Shown here in pieces: positions 1 to 8,672 of a stretch of 19,111 nt of DNA; position 1 is the first letter of the stretch; every line of letters starts with the position of its first letter. The position numbers and the translations under genes are program-made. The notes under the pieces were generated by a model, which was given only the letters and a program-made list of their open reading frames with translations, made no database searches and had not been told where the DNA came from. Source of the stretch: Lachnospiraceae bacterium (GTDB lineage: Bacteria; Bacillota; Clostridia; Lachnospirales; Lachnospiraceae); NCBI GenBank assembly GCA_009774215.1, contig VSNH01000065.1:1-19111 (forward strand). Reading direction: 5' to 3'.

Positions 1-627
1 CATGCTGTTTTATTGCCAGTTATGATTGAATTTTCAAGGTGCATAGGCACTTATTCAAGTGCGAAGTTTGAGTTATTAACTATACCGCCAGATGTTTTCA
101 TTTCTAAATGGATAATGGAAAAAACACCTAATATTTTTTGCGGCAATGAAGTAAAGTATTATGAATGGAAACATAAAATGGCATCTAGACTTCAGATAGA
201 TGCGAGAGATATAATAATTACTGGTTCAGCTTGTCTTGGTTATAGCTTAAACCCAAAGAAGAATTTTAAAAAGTTTAGCCAATATTCGGATATTGATGTA
301 GGGATAATATCTAATTATTATTTTGATATTGCATGGCATGAACTTAGAAATCAAAAATATTATAAATTAAATAATAATATGAAACAAGCTTTAGAAGATC
401 ATAGAAATAGGTTAATATATTGGGGAACTATAGCAACTGACAAGATACTACCAATTTTATCATTTGGAAAACTTTGGAATGAAGTAATAAATGAAATGAG
501 AAGTAATCCGCCTATAAATGAAAGAGAGATTAATTTTAGGATATATAAGGATAACAAATCATTTCGAGATTATCAAATTAATAGTGTTAGAGAATGTCAA
601 GAAATAATTTTAGGAGGTATTTCATAA
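1..627 (+). CDS. Nucleotidyltransferase-fold protein, 5' end cut by the window
   Basis: The reading frame is open from base 1, so the true start probably lies upstream; TTG 13 and ATG 22 are only in-window candidates and neither has a clear ribosome site. About 204 residues are visible. The signature is a Gly-Ser (codons 232-237) followed after about 17 residues by Ser-Asp-Ile-Asp (bases 286-297), the GS...DxD arrangement of polymerase-beta-type nucleotidyltransferases. An obvious third carboxylate and any second domain are not apparent, so activity is uncertain. The stop overlaps the ATG of the following DUF262 gene (TAATG), which implies translational coupling and a joint function. The gene is very AT-rich, like its two downstream neighbours. 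Seen: the motif and the overlap. Inferred: a defence-related two-gene module next to a type I restriction locus. The substrate is unknown. Confidence 0.6.
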   Translation, partial: HAVLLPVMIEFSRCIGTYSSAKFELLTIPPDVFISKWIMEKTPNIFCGNEVKYYEWKHKMASRLQIDARDIIITGSACLGYSLNPKKNFKKFSQYSDIDVGIISNYYFDIAWHELRNQKYYKLNNNMKQALEDHRNRLIYWGTIATDKILPILSFGKLWNEVINEMRSNPPINEREINFRIYKDNKSFRDYQINSVRECQEIILGGIS

Positions 628-1679
628 TGAAAGATTATTTAGGAAGTACACAACAAAATATTGCGTGGTTTAATCAAAGAAGTAAAGAGGAGAATAGTTT
701 GGTAATTAAACCGACTTTTCAGCGTAATCCAGTTTGGACTGTTAATCAAAAAAGTTACTTAATCGATTCTATTTTAAGGAGCTATCCAATTCCCGAAATA
801 TATTTGCAAGAACGTGTGAATGAAAAAGGAGAAAGCCAATTTGTAGTCGTTGATGGACAGCAAAGATTGAGAACGGTTTTAGATTTTATAAACAATGAAT
901 TTTCATTAGTACCAACTGAAACCAGTGAGCAGTGGGGAAATTTGACATTTGACGAGCTGTCACCGAACGATAAAAAGAGGTTTTTTGAGTATAAATTTGT
1001 AATAAGATTATTACCTGATATAGATGATGATATAATACGTAATATTTTTAAAAGAATTAACAGAAATAATGAAAGGTTGAATCAGCAAGAACTTAGGCAG
1101 GCTACTTATTCAGGTGAATTTATTGTTATGATTAATGATATTTCAGATCAAACCTATTGGGAAGATATAGGTGTTTTTACGCCACAAAAAATAAGGCGTA
1201 TGTTAGATGCTGAATTTATAAGCGAAATTGTGATTGCATATTTAAATGGTCATCAAAATAAAAAGGTGAAATTGGATTACTATTATAAATTATATGAGGA
1301 AGAGTTTAATGATAGTGAACGGGTAAAAGGTGTTTTTAATAGTGTAGCAAAAGAGATTTTGCAAATTTTGCCTAATATAAAGAAAACTCGCTGGCGTAAT
1401 ATGACAGATTTTTATACTCTTTTTTTGGTGCTTGCTGAATATAATCATAAAATGCCATTTTCTTCAAATGAGAGAGAGAGACTGGGTGAACGCTTAACGT
1501 ATTTTGGTGATAGGGTTACGAATTTTCAAAAATCGATTAAAGAAGAACTTGAAATAAACGAAAAAGATATTAATATACGTAATTATTCATCTGGTATACG
1601 AGCATCCACAGATTTGGGAAGTAGAAAATTGCGGTTTGAATCCTTGAATAATGTTATAGAGGGTATTGTTTGTGAATAG
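627..1679 (+). CDS. DUF262 domain protein (GmrS-like ParB/Srx-fold), stand-alone
   Basis: This 350-residue protein starts at ATG 627, chosen because TAGGAGGT (610-617) sits at ideal spacing and the ATG overlaps the previous stop; the frame is open further upstream but without a ribosome site. The N-terminal half has DUF262 hallmarks: FQRNPVW near residue 30, the DGQQR motif at residues 76-80, and an F-x-R-x-N...L-N-x-Q-E-L-R stretch near residues 140-157. In GmrSD-type modification-dependent restriction enzymes this domain is the nucleotide-hydrolysing module and is joined to a DUF1524 HNH nuclease. Here I see no HNH motif in the C-terminal part, so it is a DUF262-only protein without its own nuclease. 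It sits between a nucleotidyltransferase-fold gene and hsdS, consistent with a defence role whose effector is either the neighbour or the adjacent restriction complex (inference). Confidence 0.8.
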   Translation: MKDYLGSTQQNIAWFNQRSKEENSLVIKPTFQRNPVWTVNQKSYLIDSILRSYPIPEIYLQERVNEKGESQFVVVDGQQRLRTVLDFINNEFSLVPTETSEQWGNLTFDELSPNDKKRFFEYKFVIRLLPDIDDDIIRNIFKRINRNNERLNQQELRQATYSGEFIVMINDISDQTYWEDIGVFTPQKIRRMLDAEFISEIVIAYLNGHQNKKVKLDYYYKLYEEEFNDSERVKGVFNSVAKEILQILPNIKKTRWRNMTDFYTLFLVLAEYNHKMPFSSNERERLGERLTYFGDRVTNFQKSIKEELEINEKDINIRNYSSGIRASTDLGSRKLRFESLNNVIEGIVCE

Positions 1680-1747
1680 AATTGGGACATTATGATTTGT
1701 TAACAGAGGTGTTTGATTTTAGAAAAATACACTGATTGGAGTGCAAA

Positions 1748-2932
1748 ATGGCAAAATTGATTGAGATTACGGGAAAGGCTATATCTGGGGAATGGGGGAT
1801 AGAGGATGCTGATGGTTCAGGGATACCTGTTTTAAGAACTACTAATTTTACTAATGAGGGAATTGTGAATTATGAAAATATAGTGACAAGAAAAATATCT
1901 AAAAAAAATATTGATAAAAAATATTTGATACAAGGCGATATAATTATTGAAAAGTCTGGTGGAAGTGATAAGCAACCGGTTGGAAGAGTGGTTTTTTTTG
2001 AAGGGTTAGAGCGCAAATATCTTTTCAATAATTTTACTGGACTTCTTAGGATTAAGGATAAAGATAAATGGGAGCCGAAATATGTATTTTATTCACTATA
2101 TTCAAATTATAGGAAAGGCGGGACAAAAGCATTTGAAAACAAAACAACAGGACTTCATAATTTGAAAACAGATGATTATATTTCTAAATTTAATATCAAA
2201 GATACAGCTATTGAGGAACAGCGCAGTATATGCAGAAAGTTGGATGCTATTTGTGAAATTATAAAATTGAAACAAGAGCAATTTTCTAAATTAGATGAAT
2301 TAATCAAGTCTCAATTTGTGGAAATGTTTGGGGATCCAGTTCAGAATCCAAAAGGATGGAGGACAAAGTCCTTTTTAGATATGGGTAATTGTAAGAACGG
2401 GATGAATTTTCATTATGCTGAAACAGGGATTGCAATTAACTGTTTGGGAGTGGGAGATTTTAAGGATCTAGATATTATTGGCGATGTGGAGAAACTTTCA
2501 AGGGTTACTTTGAATGAGATGCCTTCAGAAGAATATCTTTTGAAAGACGGAGACATTGTTTTTGTGCGATCAAATGGAAATAGAGCACTTGTTGGAAGAA
2601 GTTTAGTTGTTTATCCCAAGGATGTATCGACTACATTTAGCGGATTTTGTATTAGATATAGAAAAACGGATGACACTGTTACGATTCCGTATTTACTTAG
2701 GGTACTAAAAACAAATTCAATGCGTCAGAAGATGGTTGGCAGAGGAGCGAACATTCAAAACCTTAATCAACAGATATTAGGGACATTGGAGATTCCAATT
2801 CCACCAATAGAACTCCAAAATCAATTCGCTGTCTTCGTTCGGCATGTAGACAAGCAGAAATCAACAACCCAGAAATCCATTAATAATCTCCAAACTCTGT
2901 TTGACAGCCTGATGCAGAAATATTTTGGTTAA
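1748..2932 (+). CDS. hsdS: Type I restriction-modification specificity subunit HsdS
   Basis: A 394-residue DNA-specificity subunit, which directs the methylase (HsdM) and restriction (HsdR) subunits to a bipartite target. ATG 1748 is preferred because GGAG (1738-1741) lies 6 bases upstream; an in-frame TTG at 1736 would overlap that site. The layout is the classic duplicated one: target recognition domain 1 (about residues 1-150), a central conserved helix (about 154-195, from EEQRSICRKLD to EMFGDP), recognition domain 2 (about 195-350, starting NPKGW), and a C-terminal conserved helix (about 353-394) that resembles the central one. Length is normal for the family. The gene is AT-rich, like the two before it, whereas hsdR is not. 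No partner methylase gene follows it, so hsdM should lie upstream of the window. No inverted repeats suggesting domain shuffling were noticed. Confidence 0.93.
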   Translation: MAKLIEITGKAISGEWGIEDADGSGIPVLRTTNFTNEGIVNYENIVTRKISKKNIDKKYLIQGDIIIEKSGGSDKQPVGRVVFFEGLERKYLFNNFTGLLRIKDKDKWEPKYVFYSLYSNYRKGGTKAFENKTTGLHNLKTDDYISKFNIKDTAIEEQRSICRKLDAICEIIKLKQEQFSKLDELIKSQFVEMFGDPVQNPKGWRTKSFLDMGNCKNGMNFHYAETGIAINCLGVGDFKDLDIIGDVEKLSRVTLNEMPSEEYLLKDGDIVFVRSNGNRALVGRSLVVYPKDVSTTFSGFCIRYRKTDDTVTIPYLLRVLKTNSMRQKMVGRGANIQNLNQQILGTLEIPIPPIELQNQFAVFVRHVDKQKSTTQKSINNLQTLFDSLMQKYFG

Positions 2933-2996
2933 AGCAGCCCTTGTTTACAATGGAATTACTATGTTGTATGATGAAAAAATAGAGAGGATGGTTATT

Positions 2997-3206
2997 ATGT
3001 CTACAGAGGGGATTCCCTTCGAAGTAAAAATGAACCATTCGGCATATACCAAAGCGGAAACGATAGAAGAAGCGGCAGCTACAATGGCTTTATAAGGTAT
3101 GGAGCTGACAGAAAAGGATTTACAATTACTGTGCGCATATAAAAATGGAGAAGTAACGGGCGATGCATTGCGGAAACAGATCATAGGAGAGACCACCCAT
3201 GACTAA
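2997..3206 (+). pseudogene. VbhA-type Fic antitoxin remnant with in-frame stop
   Basis: ATG 2997 has AGAGAGG (2981-2987) at good spacing; an in-frame ATG at 2961 is an alternative without a ribosome site. The frame reads 32 codons, hits TAA at 3093-3095, then continues open in the same frame for 36 codons to TAA 3204-3206, overlapping the hsdR start by 8 bases. Both halves read as one small protein: residues ...ATMAL, stop, GMELTEKDLQLL...GDALRKQII. This resembles the VbhA antitoxin family, whose inhibitory motif is (S/T)xxxE(G/N). Here T-M-A-L-stop-G puts the stop exactly at the Glu, and GAA to TAA is a single change. No fic gene follows; hsdR does. A second start at ATG 3099 has no ribosome site. 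Family assignment is by pattern only; loss of function is inferred. Confidence 0.6.
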
Positions 3207-6200
3207 CTTCGATTATCTAAAAAATGAATCACAGTTTGCCAGTTTTTCAGAGGTCGCCATATCCTCCGAAAAACTGCTCCCCATAGACCGCGAAGCCTGC
3301 GTCATCAACTGCCGCCGAGCGATGGAGTTTGCCATTAAATGGCTGTATTCGGTTGACGATTCCCTGCAAAAGCCTTATCAGGATAACTTACATAGTCTGA
3401 TGAGTACGGAGGAGTTCCATGCGCTCATAGACAGGAGTCTTTGGCAGCGGATGGATTTGATTCGCAAGATAGGCAATCGGGCGGCTCATGCCGGGGCGAA
3501 GATTACCTTTGACGAGGCGTCACTCTGTCTGCAAAATCTGTTTCTCTTTCTTGATTTCGTAGCCTGCTGTTACTCGAAGGATTATGAGGAGCGGCAGTTT
3601 GACGCTTCGCTTCTCAGAAAAGAAATGCCGGAAGAGACGGCTGTTCGTAGTGAGTTTGCGGACGTTGACCTGAGAGCCTTGATGGAGGAGAATAAGGCGT
3701 TAAAGGAAGAACTCACGAGGAGAAGAGAGGAAAAGAAGTCGGCATATGTGCCGAAGCCTTTGGATTTATCCGAATATAAGACCCGGAAAATCTATATTGA
3801 CGAAATGCTTAAGGATGCGGGCTGGATTGAGGGCAAGAACTGGCTTAATGAGGTAGAAGTTGGCGGGATGCCGAATCCATCGGGAAAGGGACGCATTGAT
3901 TATGTGCTCTATGACGATGCACAGAAACCCCTTGCCATTATAGAGGCAAAGAGCACCTGCGAGGATGTGGCCAGAGGGCGGCAGCAGGCAAAGCTTTATG
4001 CGGATAGTCTGGAGCAGAAATATAAGAGAAGACCGATTGTTTTTTTGACAAACGGTTTTGAGACAAGAATCGCAGACGGTCAGTACCCGGAGAGGCAGGT
4101 GTCCGGGATTTATTCCAAGCGAGATCTGGAAAAATGGTTTAATCTGCGAACATCGCGGATGTCGTTAAAAAGCATTGTGGCGGATACAAGGATTGCGGGA
4201 AGATATTATCAGGCGGCGGCTATCCGGGCGATTTGCGACAGCTTTGACGAGAAAAACCGGAGGAAGGCGCTCCTTGTCATGGCGACAGGTTCGGGGAAGA
4301 CCAGAACGGTGATTGCGCTCTGTAAGGCACTGATGGATGCAGGTTGGATCAGAAATGTCCTGTTTCTTGCTGACCGCAATTCTCTTGTCACACAGGCGAG
4401 GAGGAGTTTTGTCAATCAGTTCCCGGAGGAATTGTCCGTAGTCAACGTTGCGGAGGAAAAGAATCATTATCATGCCCGGTGCGTCTTTTCCACCTATCAG
4501 ACCATGATAAATCTGATTGATGACGCGATAGACCGGGAGGGGAGAGTTTTTTCCTGCGGGCACTTTGATTTGATTATCTGTGATGAAGCGCACAGGTCTA
4601 TTTACAATAAATATAAAGATATCTTTACTTATTTTGATGCTTTGCTGGTGGGACTGACTGCGACGCCGAAAGAGGAAATTGATAAAAACACGTATTCCAT
4701 TTTTGATTTGGAAGATGGCGTGCCGACTTACGGTTATGATTTGGCGCAGGCTGTAAAGGACGGCTATCTGGTTGATTATCTGTCGGTGGAATCAGAGGTA
4801 AAATTTCTTGAGCAGGGGATTGCCTACGACGAATTATCGACGGAAGACAAAGAGGCGTATGAGGATACTTTTAAGGATGAGGACGGCAATTTTCCGGAAA
4901 GAATACAGTCATCTGCAATTAACAAATGGCTTTTTAACGAGGATACGATCAGGCAAGTTCTTCACGTTGTGATGGGTGACGGATTGAAGGTTGACTACGG
5001 GGAGAAGCTGGGAAAAACGATTATTTTTGCGGTGGACCATAATCATGCGGAAAAAATCTATGAGATATTTAATAAAGAATATCCACATTTGTCTAAGAAC
5101 GGGCAGGACTTTGCGAGGGTGATCGACAATTACACGACCTATGCGCAAAAGGCGATAGACGAGTTCGCTGAGGGAGAAAAATTACCGCAGATTGCGATTT
5201 CCGTGGATATGCTGGATACGGGGATTGATGTGCCGGAAGTGTTAAATCTCGTCTTTTTCAAAAAAGTGTTGAGCAAGGCAAAATTTTGGCAGATGATTGG
5301 CCGGGGTACCAGATTGTGTCCGGGATTGATAGATGGGGAGGATAAGCAGAAATTCTATATCTTTGATTTTTGTGGAAATTTCGCTTTTTTCAGGGTAAAC
5401 GAGGGAAAACCAACGGCGAATCAGATGGCGTTGCAGAGTGCGATTTTTAATCTGGAATTTCAGCTTGCCTATAAATTGCAGGATGCCGACCGTCAGGTAA
5501 AGCGCCTGGCTGTTTATCGGGAAAAGCTGGTTGAGGGAATGAGTGGTAAGGTGCAGGAGCTGAATCGGGAAAATTTTGCGGTAAAACAGCATTTGAAGTA
5601 TGTCGATTTGTATGCAGACGTGAAAGGCTATCAGTCCATCAGCTATGAAGACACGCAGATTGTGAAAGAGGAGCTTGCGCCGCTTATTCTGCCGGATCGG
5701 GACGAGGCGGGCGCGATGCGGTTTGATGCGCTGATGTACGGGATGGAACTGGCCTACCTTTCGGATAAACCGTATACAAGAGCAAAGAATGATTTGCTGA
5801 AACATATGAAAGCAATCGCGGGTGTGGCTAATATCCCTGAGATACAGGGAAAGACGGATTTGATACAGAGAATTTTACAGACAAGCTATGTGGACAATGC
5901 CGGAATTGATGAGTTTGAATATATGCGGGAGGAACTCCGCAGTCTGATGAAATATATTCCGCAGAAATCGGTTAAATATGAGACAAATTTTTCGGATGAT
6001 ATTTTGTCTACACAGTGGCACGGGGCGGAACTGGAAAACGACGATTTAAAAAATTATAAGGCAAAGGCGGAGTATTATATTCGTCAGAATCAGAACCATA
6101 TTGCGATTGCGAAATTAAAGAGCAATAAACCGTTAAGTGAGTTTGATATCAGGTCTCTTGAAGAAATCCTCTGGGGAGAGCTTGGCACGAGGGAAGACTA

Positions 6201-6507
6201 TGTGAGGGAGTACGGAAAGAAGCCGCTCGGGGAATTTGTCCGTGAGATGGTAGGGCTTGATATGAATGCGGCTAAGGAAGCGTTTGCGGTATATTTAAAC
6301 GGGGCGGATTTGGACAGCAGGCAGATTTATTTTATCAATCAGATTGTAGAATACATTGTTCATAACGGTATGCTTAAAGACTTTTCTGTGTTGCAGGAAG
6401 CTCCTTTTACTGATAGGGGAAGTGTGGTGGAAATTTTTACGGATATGCATGTCTGGGCGGGAATCCGAAAGGTGATTGAGCAGATCAATGCCAACGCGCT
6501 GGCCTGA
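3199..6507 (+). CDS. hsdR: Type I restriction enzyme R subunit (EcoEI-like HsdR)
   Basis: A 1102-residue restriction/translocation subunit that, with HsdM and HsdS, pumps DNA and cleaves unmodified targets. Domain order: an N-terminal DUF4145-like helical domain (about residues 10-130), a charged linker (about 160-190), a PD-(D/E)xK nuclease core (D234 in RIDYVLYDD, then E249 and K251 in IIEAKS), and an SF2 helicase with Walker A ATGSGKT (K367), DEAH box 462-465, a GLTATP motif, and the motif VI region GRGTR (701-705). The C-terminal third resembles the EcoEI R C-terminal domain. All key residues are intact. ATG 3199 follows TAGGAGA (3184-3190), a ribosome site embedded in the broken small gene. 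Base composition is closer to the downstream chromosome than to hsdS, so it may have a different history. It is likely functional only if an hsdM gene exists upstream. Confidence 0.95.
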   Translation: MTNFDYLKNESQFASFSEVAISSEKLLPIDREACVINCRRAMEFAIKWLYSVDDSLQKPYQDNLHSLMSTEEFHALIDRSLWQRMDLIRKIGNRAAHAGAKITFDEASLCLQNLFLFLDFVACCYSKDYEERQFDASLLRKEMPEETAVRSEFADVDLRALMEENKALKEELTRRREEKKSAYVPKPLDLSEYKTRKIYIDEMLKDAGWIEGKNWLNEVEVGGMPNPSGKGRIDYVLYDDAQKPLAIIEAKSTCEDVARGRQQAKLYADSLEQKYKRRPIVFLTNGFETRIADGQYPERQVSGIYSKRDLEKWFNLRTSRMSLKSIVADTRIAGRYYQAAAIRAICDSFDEKNRRKALLVMATGSGKTRTVIALCKALMDAGWIRNVLFLADRNSLVTQARRSFVNQFPEELSVVNVAEEKNHYHARCVFSTYQTMINLIDDAIDREGRVFSCGHFDLIICDEAHRSIYNKYKDIFTYFDALLVGLTATPKEEIDKNTYSIFDLEDGVPTYGYDLAQAVKDGYLVDYLSVESEVKFLEQGIAYDELSTEDKEAYEDTFKDEDGNFPERIQSSAINKWLFNEDTIRQVLHVVMGDGLKVDYGEKLGKTIIFAVDHNHAEKIYEIFNKEYPHLSKNGQDFARVIDNYTTYAQKAIDEFAEGEKLPQIAISVDMLDTGIDVPEVLNLVFFKKVLSKAKFWQMIGRGTRLCPGLIDGEDKQKFYIFDFCGNFAFFRVNEGKPTANQMALQSAIFNLEFQLAYKLQDADRQVKRLAVYREKLVEGMSGKVQELNRENFAVKQHLKYVDLYADVKGYQSISYEDTQIVKEELAPLILPDRDEAGAMRFDALMYGMELAYLSDKPYTRAKNDLLKHMKAIAGVANIPEIQGKTDLIQRILQTSYVDNAGIDEFEYMREELRSLMKYIPQKSVKYETNFSDDILSTQWHGAELENDDLKNYKAKAEYYIRQNQNHIAIAKLKSNKPLSEFDIRSLEEILWGELGTREDYVREYGKKPLGEFVREMVGLDMNAAKEAFAVYLNGADLDSRQIYFINQIVEYIVHNGMLKDFSVLQEAPFTDRGSVVEIFTDMHVWAGIRKVIEQINANALA

Positions 6508-6537
6508 TATTTTTTGTGGGATAGATCCGCATCGACT

Positions 6538-6666
6538 GTAGGAATCCATCAGATATGCCGATATTAATGATAAAGTAGTAACAGAATACCCGGCAGAAAA
6601 ATTTGCAGTGCGGGATATTCATAACCACGACGGGCGCAGGATGCGCCTAACCATCATAAGGAAGTG
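6538..6666 (+). other. Open but start-less segment between hsdR and the coiled-coil gene
   Basis: The 164-bp gap after hsdR has no clear terminator. One frame stays open for about 41 codons (after a TAG at about 6538 to the TGA at about 6664) and reads like ordinary protein (E-Y-P-A-E-K-F-A-V-R-D-I-H-N-H-D-G). It has no ATG start with a ribosome site, so it looks like the tail of a decayed gene. A GGCGCA/TGCGCC hairpin (6633-6647) without a T-run lies inside it. The AAGGAAGTGA before ATG 6672 is the ribosome site of the next gene and overlaps the end of this frame. I do not recognise the family, and chance cannot be excluded at this length. Confidence 0.25.
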
Positions 6667-6671
6667 ATATC

Positions 6672-7289
6672 ATGAAAATCGGAGAAGCGCAGAAGGCTTA
6701 CAGACAGCAGCTCAGTCTCTTAAGAGGCGAGAAAAGAGATTTTGTGAAGCAGCGGGAGGAAAACCGCAAAAAGATGGAAGAGGCGCGAAAGAAAAGCGAG
6801 GAACAGGGCGTGACCTTTGAGCTTTCGGAAGCTTATCTTGAGCGGGAAAAGGAACTCCAGGAGAAGATTGACGAGCTTTCCGGGAAGATTGACAAAGATG
6901 AGAAGACGTTGGATGACTTGATCGAGCAGGAGGTCGGCATTTTTAACAGCGTGGTTTCCGAGCAGCAGGCGGATGCTATGAAGGAGTATGGCGAGAATAT
7001 GGCAAAGTGTCTGGAGATCGCCAGAAGAATCAGCCGTGGCGACAGTGTGCCCGCACAGGACGAGAAGAAATTGATGGATTTTAATATGGATATTTATAAG
7101 ATGGCGAAAGAGATGGCGGCCATGAACATGGAAGGGAAGCATAAGGAGTGGGATTCCCTCTGGGGCGAAGAGGAGGAGAAGGAGTACGACGATCCCTTTG
7201 AGGCGTCCAAGAATGCGGAGACGAATGTGGGAATGCCGGAGGGCATGGAGACAGAGGCACCGGCGGACGCGGAAGGAGCTTTGGAATAG
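6672..7289 (+). CDS. Highly charged coiled-coil protein of unknown function
   Basis: A 205-residue soluble protein starting at ATG 6672 behind AAGGAAGTGA. No signal peptide or membrane segment is visible. The first half (about residues 10-90) is dense in Lys, Arg and Glu with heptad-like spacing, indicating a long coiled coil. A central helical part (about 90-160) includes methionine-rich MAKEMAAMNMEG. The last about 45 residues are acidic and rich in Gly, Ala, Pro and Met, so probably disordered. There are no Cys residues apart from one near position 113 and no catalytic motif that I recognise. It is followed 27 bp later by a MATE exporter; the spacing would allow co-transcription but does not suggest a function. 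A structural or scaffolding role is only a guess. Confidence 0.75.
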   Translation: MKIGEAQKAYRQQLSLLRGEKRDFVKQREENRKKMEEARKKSEEQGVTFELSEAYLEREKELQEKIDELSGKIDKDEKTLDDLIEQEVGIFNSVVSEQQADAMKEYGENMAKCLEIARRISRGDSVPAQDEKKLMDFNMDIYKMAKEMAAMNMEGKHKEWDSLWGEEEEKEYDDPFEASKNAETNVGMPEGMETEAPADAEGALE

Positions 7290-7316
7290 CGGGAGAGGGC
7301 AAGGCTTAGGGAAAGC

Positions 7317-8672
7317 ATGACAAGAACAAGAGATATGACCAGAGGCAATCCGTTTGGCTTGCTATTTGGGTTTGCCTTCTCCCTGATGATTGGCAATGTG
7401 TTTCAGCAGTTGTATACCTTTGTGGATACGATGATTGTGGGGAAATACCTTGGTGTGACGGCACTGGCGGCTCTGGGCGCAACAGAGTGGCTGGTGTTTG
7501 TTATGTTTGGGTGCGTGCAGGGGATCACGCAGGGATTTTCCATCAGCATGGCGAAACGGTTTGGAAGTCACGATGAGGAGGAACTGAAAAAGGATATGGG
7601 TGCAAGCGTTCTCCTCTGTCTTGTGCTGGGCGTGCTGTTTACGATTGTTGGAATGGCATTATGTAAATCTGTATTACAGTTACTTCACACGCCGCAGGAC
7701 ATGATCGGTATGGCGCAGGTCTATTTGCGGACGCTCTATAGCGGGGTGTGCATTTCTTTCGGTTATAATATTCTGGCGGCGTTTTTGCGGGCTGTGGGCG
7801 ACAGCAGGACGCCGCTTGTCGCCGTTTCTCTGGCGGCTGTCTGCAATATTGTTCTGGATCTTTTATTTGTGGTCATATTGCATCTGGGTGTGTTTGGCGC
7901 GGCGCTCGCTACGCTGCTGTCGCAGCTGCTATCGGCGGTGTATTGCCTGCGGGTAGTGAGAGACAGTGGTTTTGTCAGGATAGGCCGGGCGAATTTGGAG
8001 ATACGGCCGGAAAGATGCCGACGGCTTCTCGGGCTGGGGCTCCCGATGGGAGCGCAGAATGTAATTACGGGGCTTGGCGGCGTGGCGGTACAGTCGGTTA
8101 TCAACGGTTTTGGCACGATTTTTGTGGCGGGATTTACGGCGGCGAATAAGCTTTACGGGCTGTTGGAAACGGCGGCAGTCTCTTACAGCTACGCGGTGGT
8201 GTCTTACACGGGGCAGAATGCGGGTGCGGGCGACTATGAAAGAGTGAGAAAAGGGTTTGGCGCCGCCTGTGTGCTGGGTGTTGTGACAGCCGGTGTGATG
8301 TCTTTTGTTATGTTAACCTATGGAGAGCCTATTCTGAGATGCTTTCTTTCGGGAGAGGAAGCGGTGATTGTACAGACACTGAAAATTGGCTGTACGTTTT
8401 TAAAGATTTTGGCGGCGTTCTTCTGGCTTTTGTATCTGCTCTATATCATCCGGGCGTGTGTGCAGGGCATGGGCAATACGGTGCTGCCCATGTGTTCCAG
8501 TTTTTTGCAGTTGGTGATGCGTGTGGGCTGCGCCTTTCTGCTGACGAAGAAAATCGGACAGACCGGCGTATTTTGGGGAGAAATCTGCGCATGGCTTCTG
8601 GCAGATGCGTTTCTGGGACTGTGCCTGTTGTGGGTATACCGGCGACAGACTATGATGCGGGAGGGAAAATAA
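7317..8672 (+). CDS. MATE family multidrug/metabolite exporter
   Basis: A 451-residue polytopic membrane protein of the MATE (MatE) family, which couples cation entry to export of drugs or metabolites. ATG 7317 is preceded by AGGGAAAGC. The N-terminus (GNPFGLLFGFAFSLMIGNVFQQLYTFVDTMIVGKYLG) carries the family's typical first-helix pattern, with the conserved G-N-x-x-Q-Q-x-Y-x-x-x-D-x-x-x-V-G. The matching second-half helix (about residues 235-275, including AQNVITGLGGVAVQSVINGFG) shows the internal duplication. About 12 membrane segments are expected, and the length is normal for the family. The stop TAA directly abuts the TTG start of an AraC-type regulator, so the pair is almost certainly one transcript and the regulator may control this exporter. 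The substrate cannot be told from sequence. Confidence 0.93.
   Translation: MTRTRDMTRGNPFGLLFGFAFSLMIGNVFQQLYTFVDTMIVGKYLGVTALAALGATEWLVFVMFGCVQGITQGFSISMAKRFGSHDEEELKKDMGASVLLCLVLGVLFTIVGMALCKSVLQLLHTPQDMIGMAQVYLRTLYSGVCISFGYNILAAFLRAVGDSRTPLVAVSLAAVCNIVLDLLFVVILHLGVFGAALATLLSQLLSAVYCLRVVRDSGFVRIGRANLEIRPERCRRLLGLGLPMGAQNVITGLGGVAVQSVINGFGTIFVAGFTAANKLYGLLETAAVSYSYAVVSYTGQNAGAGDYERVRKGFGAACVLGVVTAGVMSFVMLTYGEPILRCFLSGEEAVIVQTLKIGCTFLKILAAFFWLLYLLYIIRACVQGMGNTVLPMCSSFLQLVMRVGCAFLLTKKIGQTGVFWGEICAWLLADAFLGLCLLWVYRRQTMMREGK

Noticed and set aside
594..626. N-terminal extension of the DUF262 protein upstream of ATG 627
   Set aside because: The TAGGAGGT site and the TAATG overlap fix the start at 627.
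2945..3196. 83-codon - strand frame opposite the broken antitoxin-like gene
   Set aside because: The + strand frame has a ribosome site and family-like residues on both sides of the stop; the - strand frame has neither.
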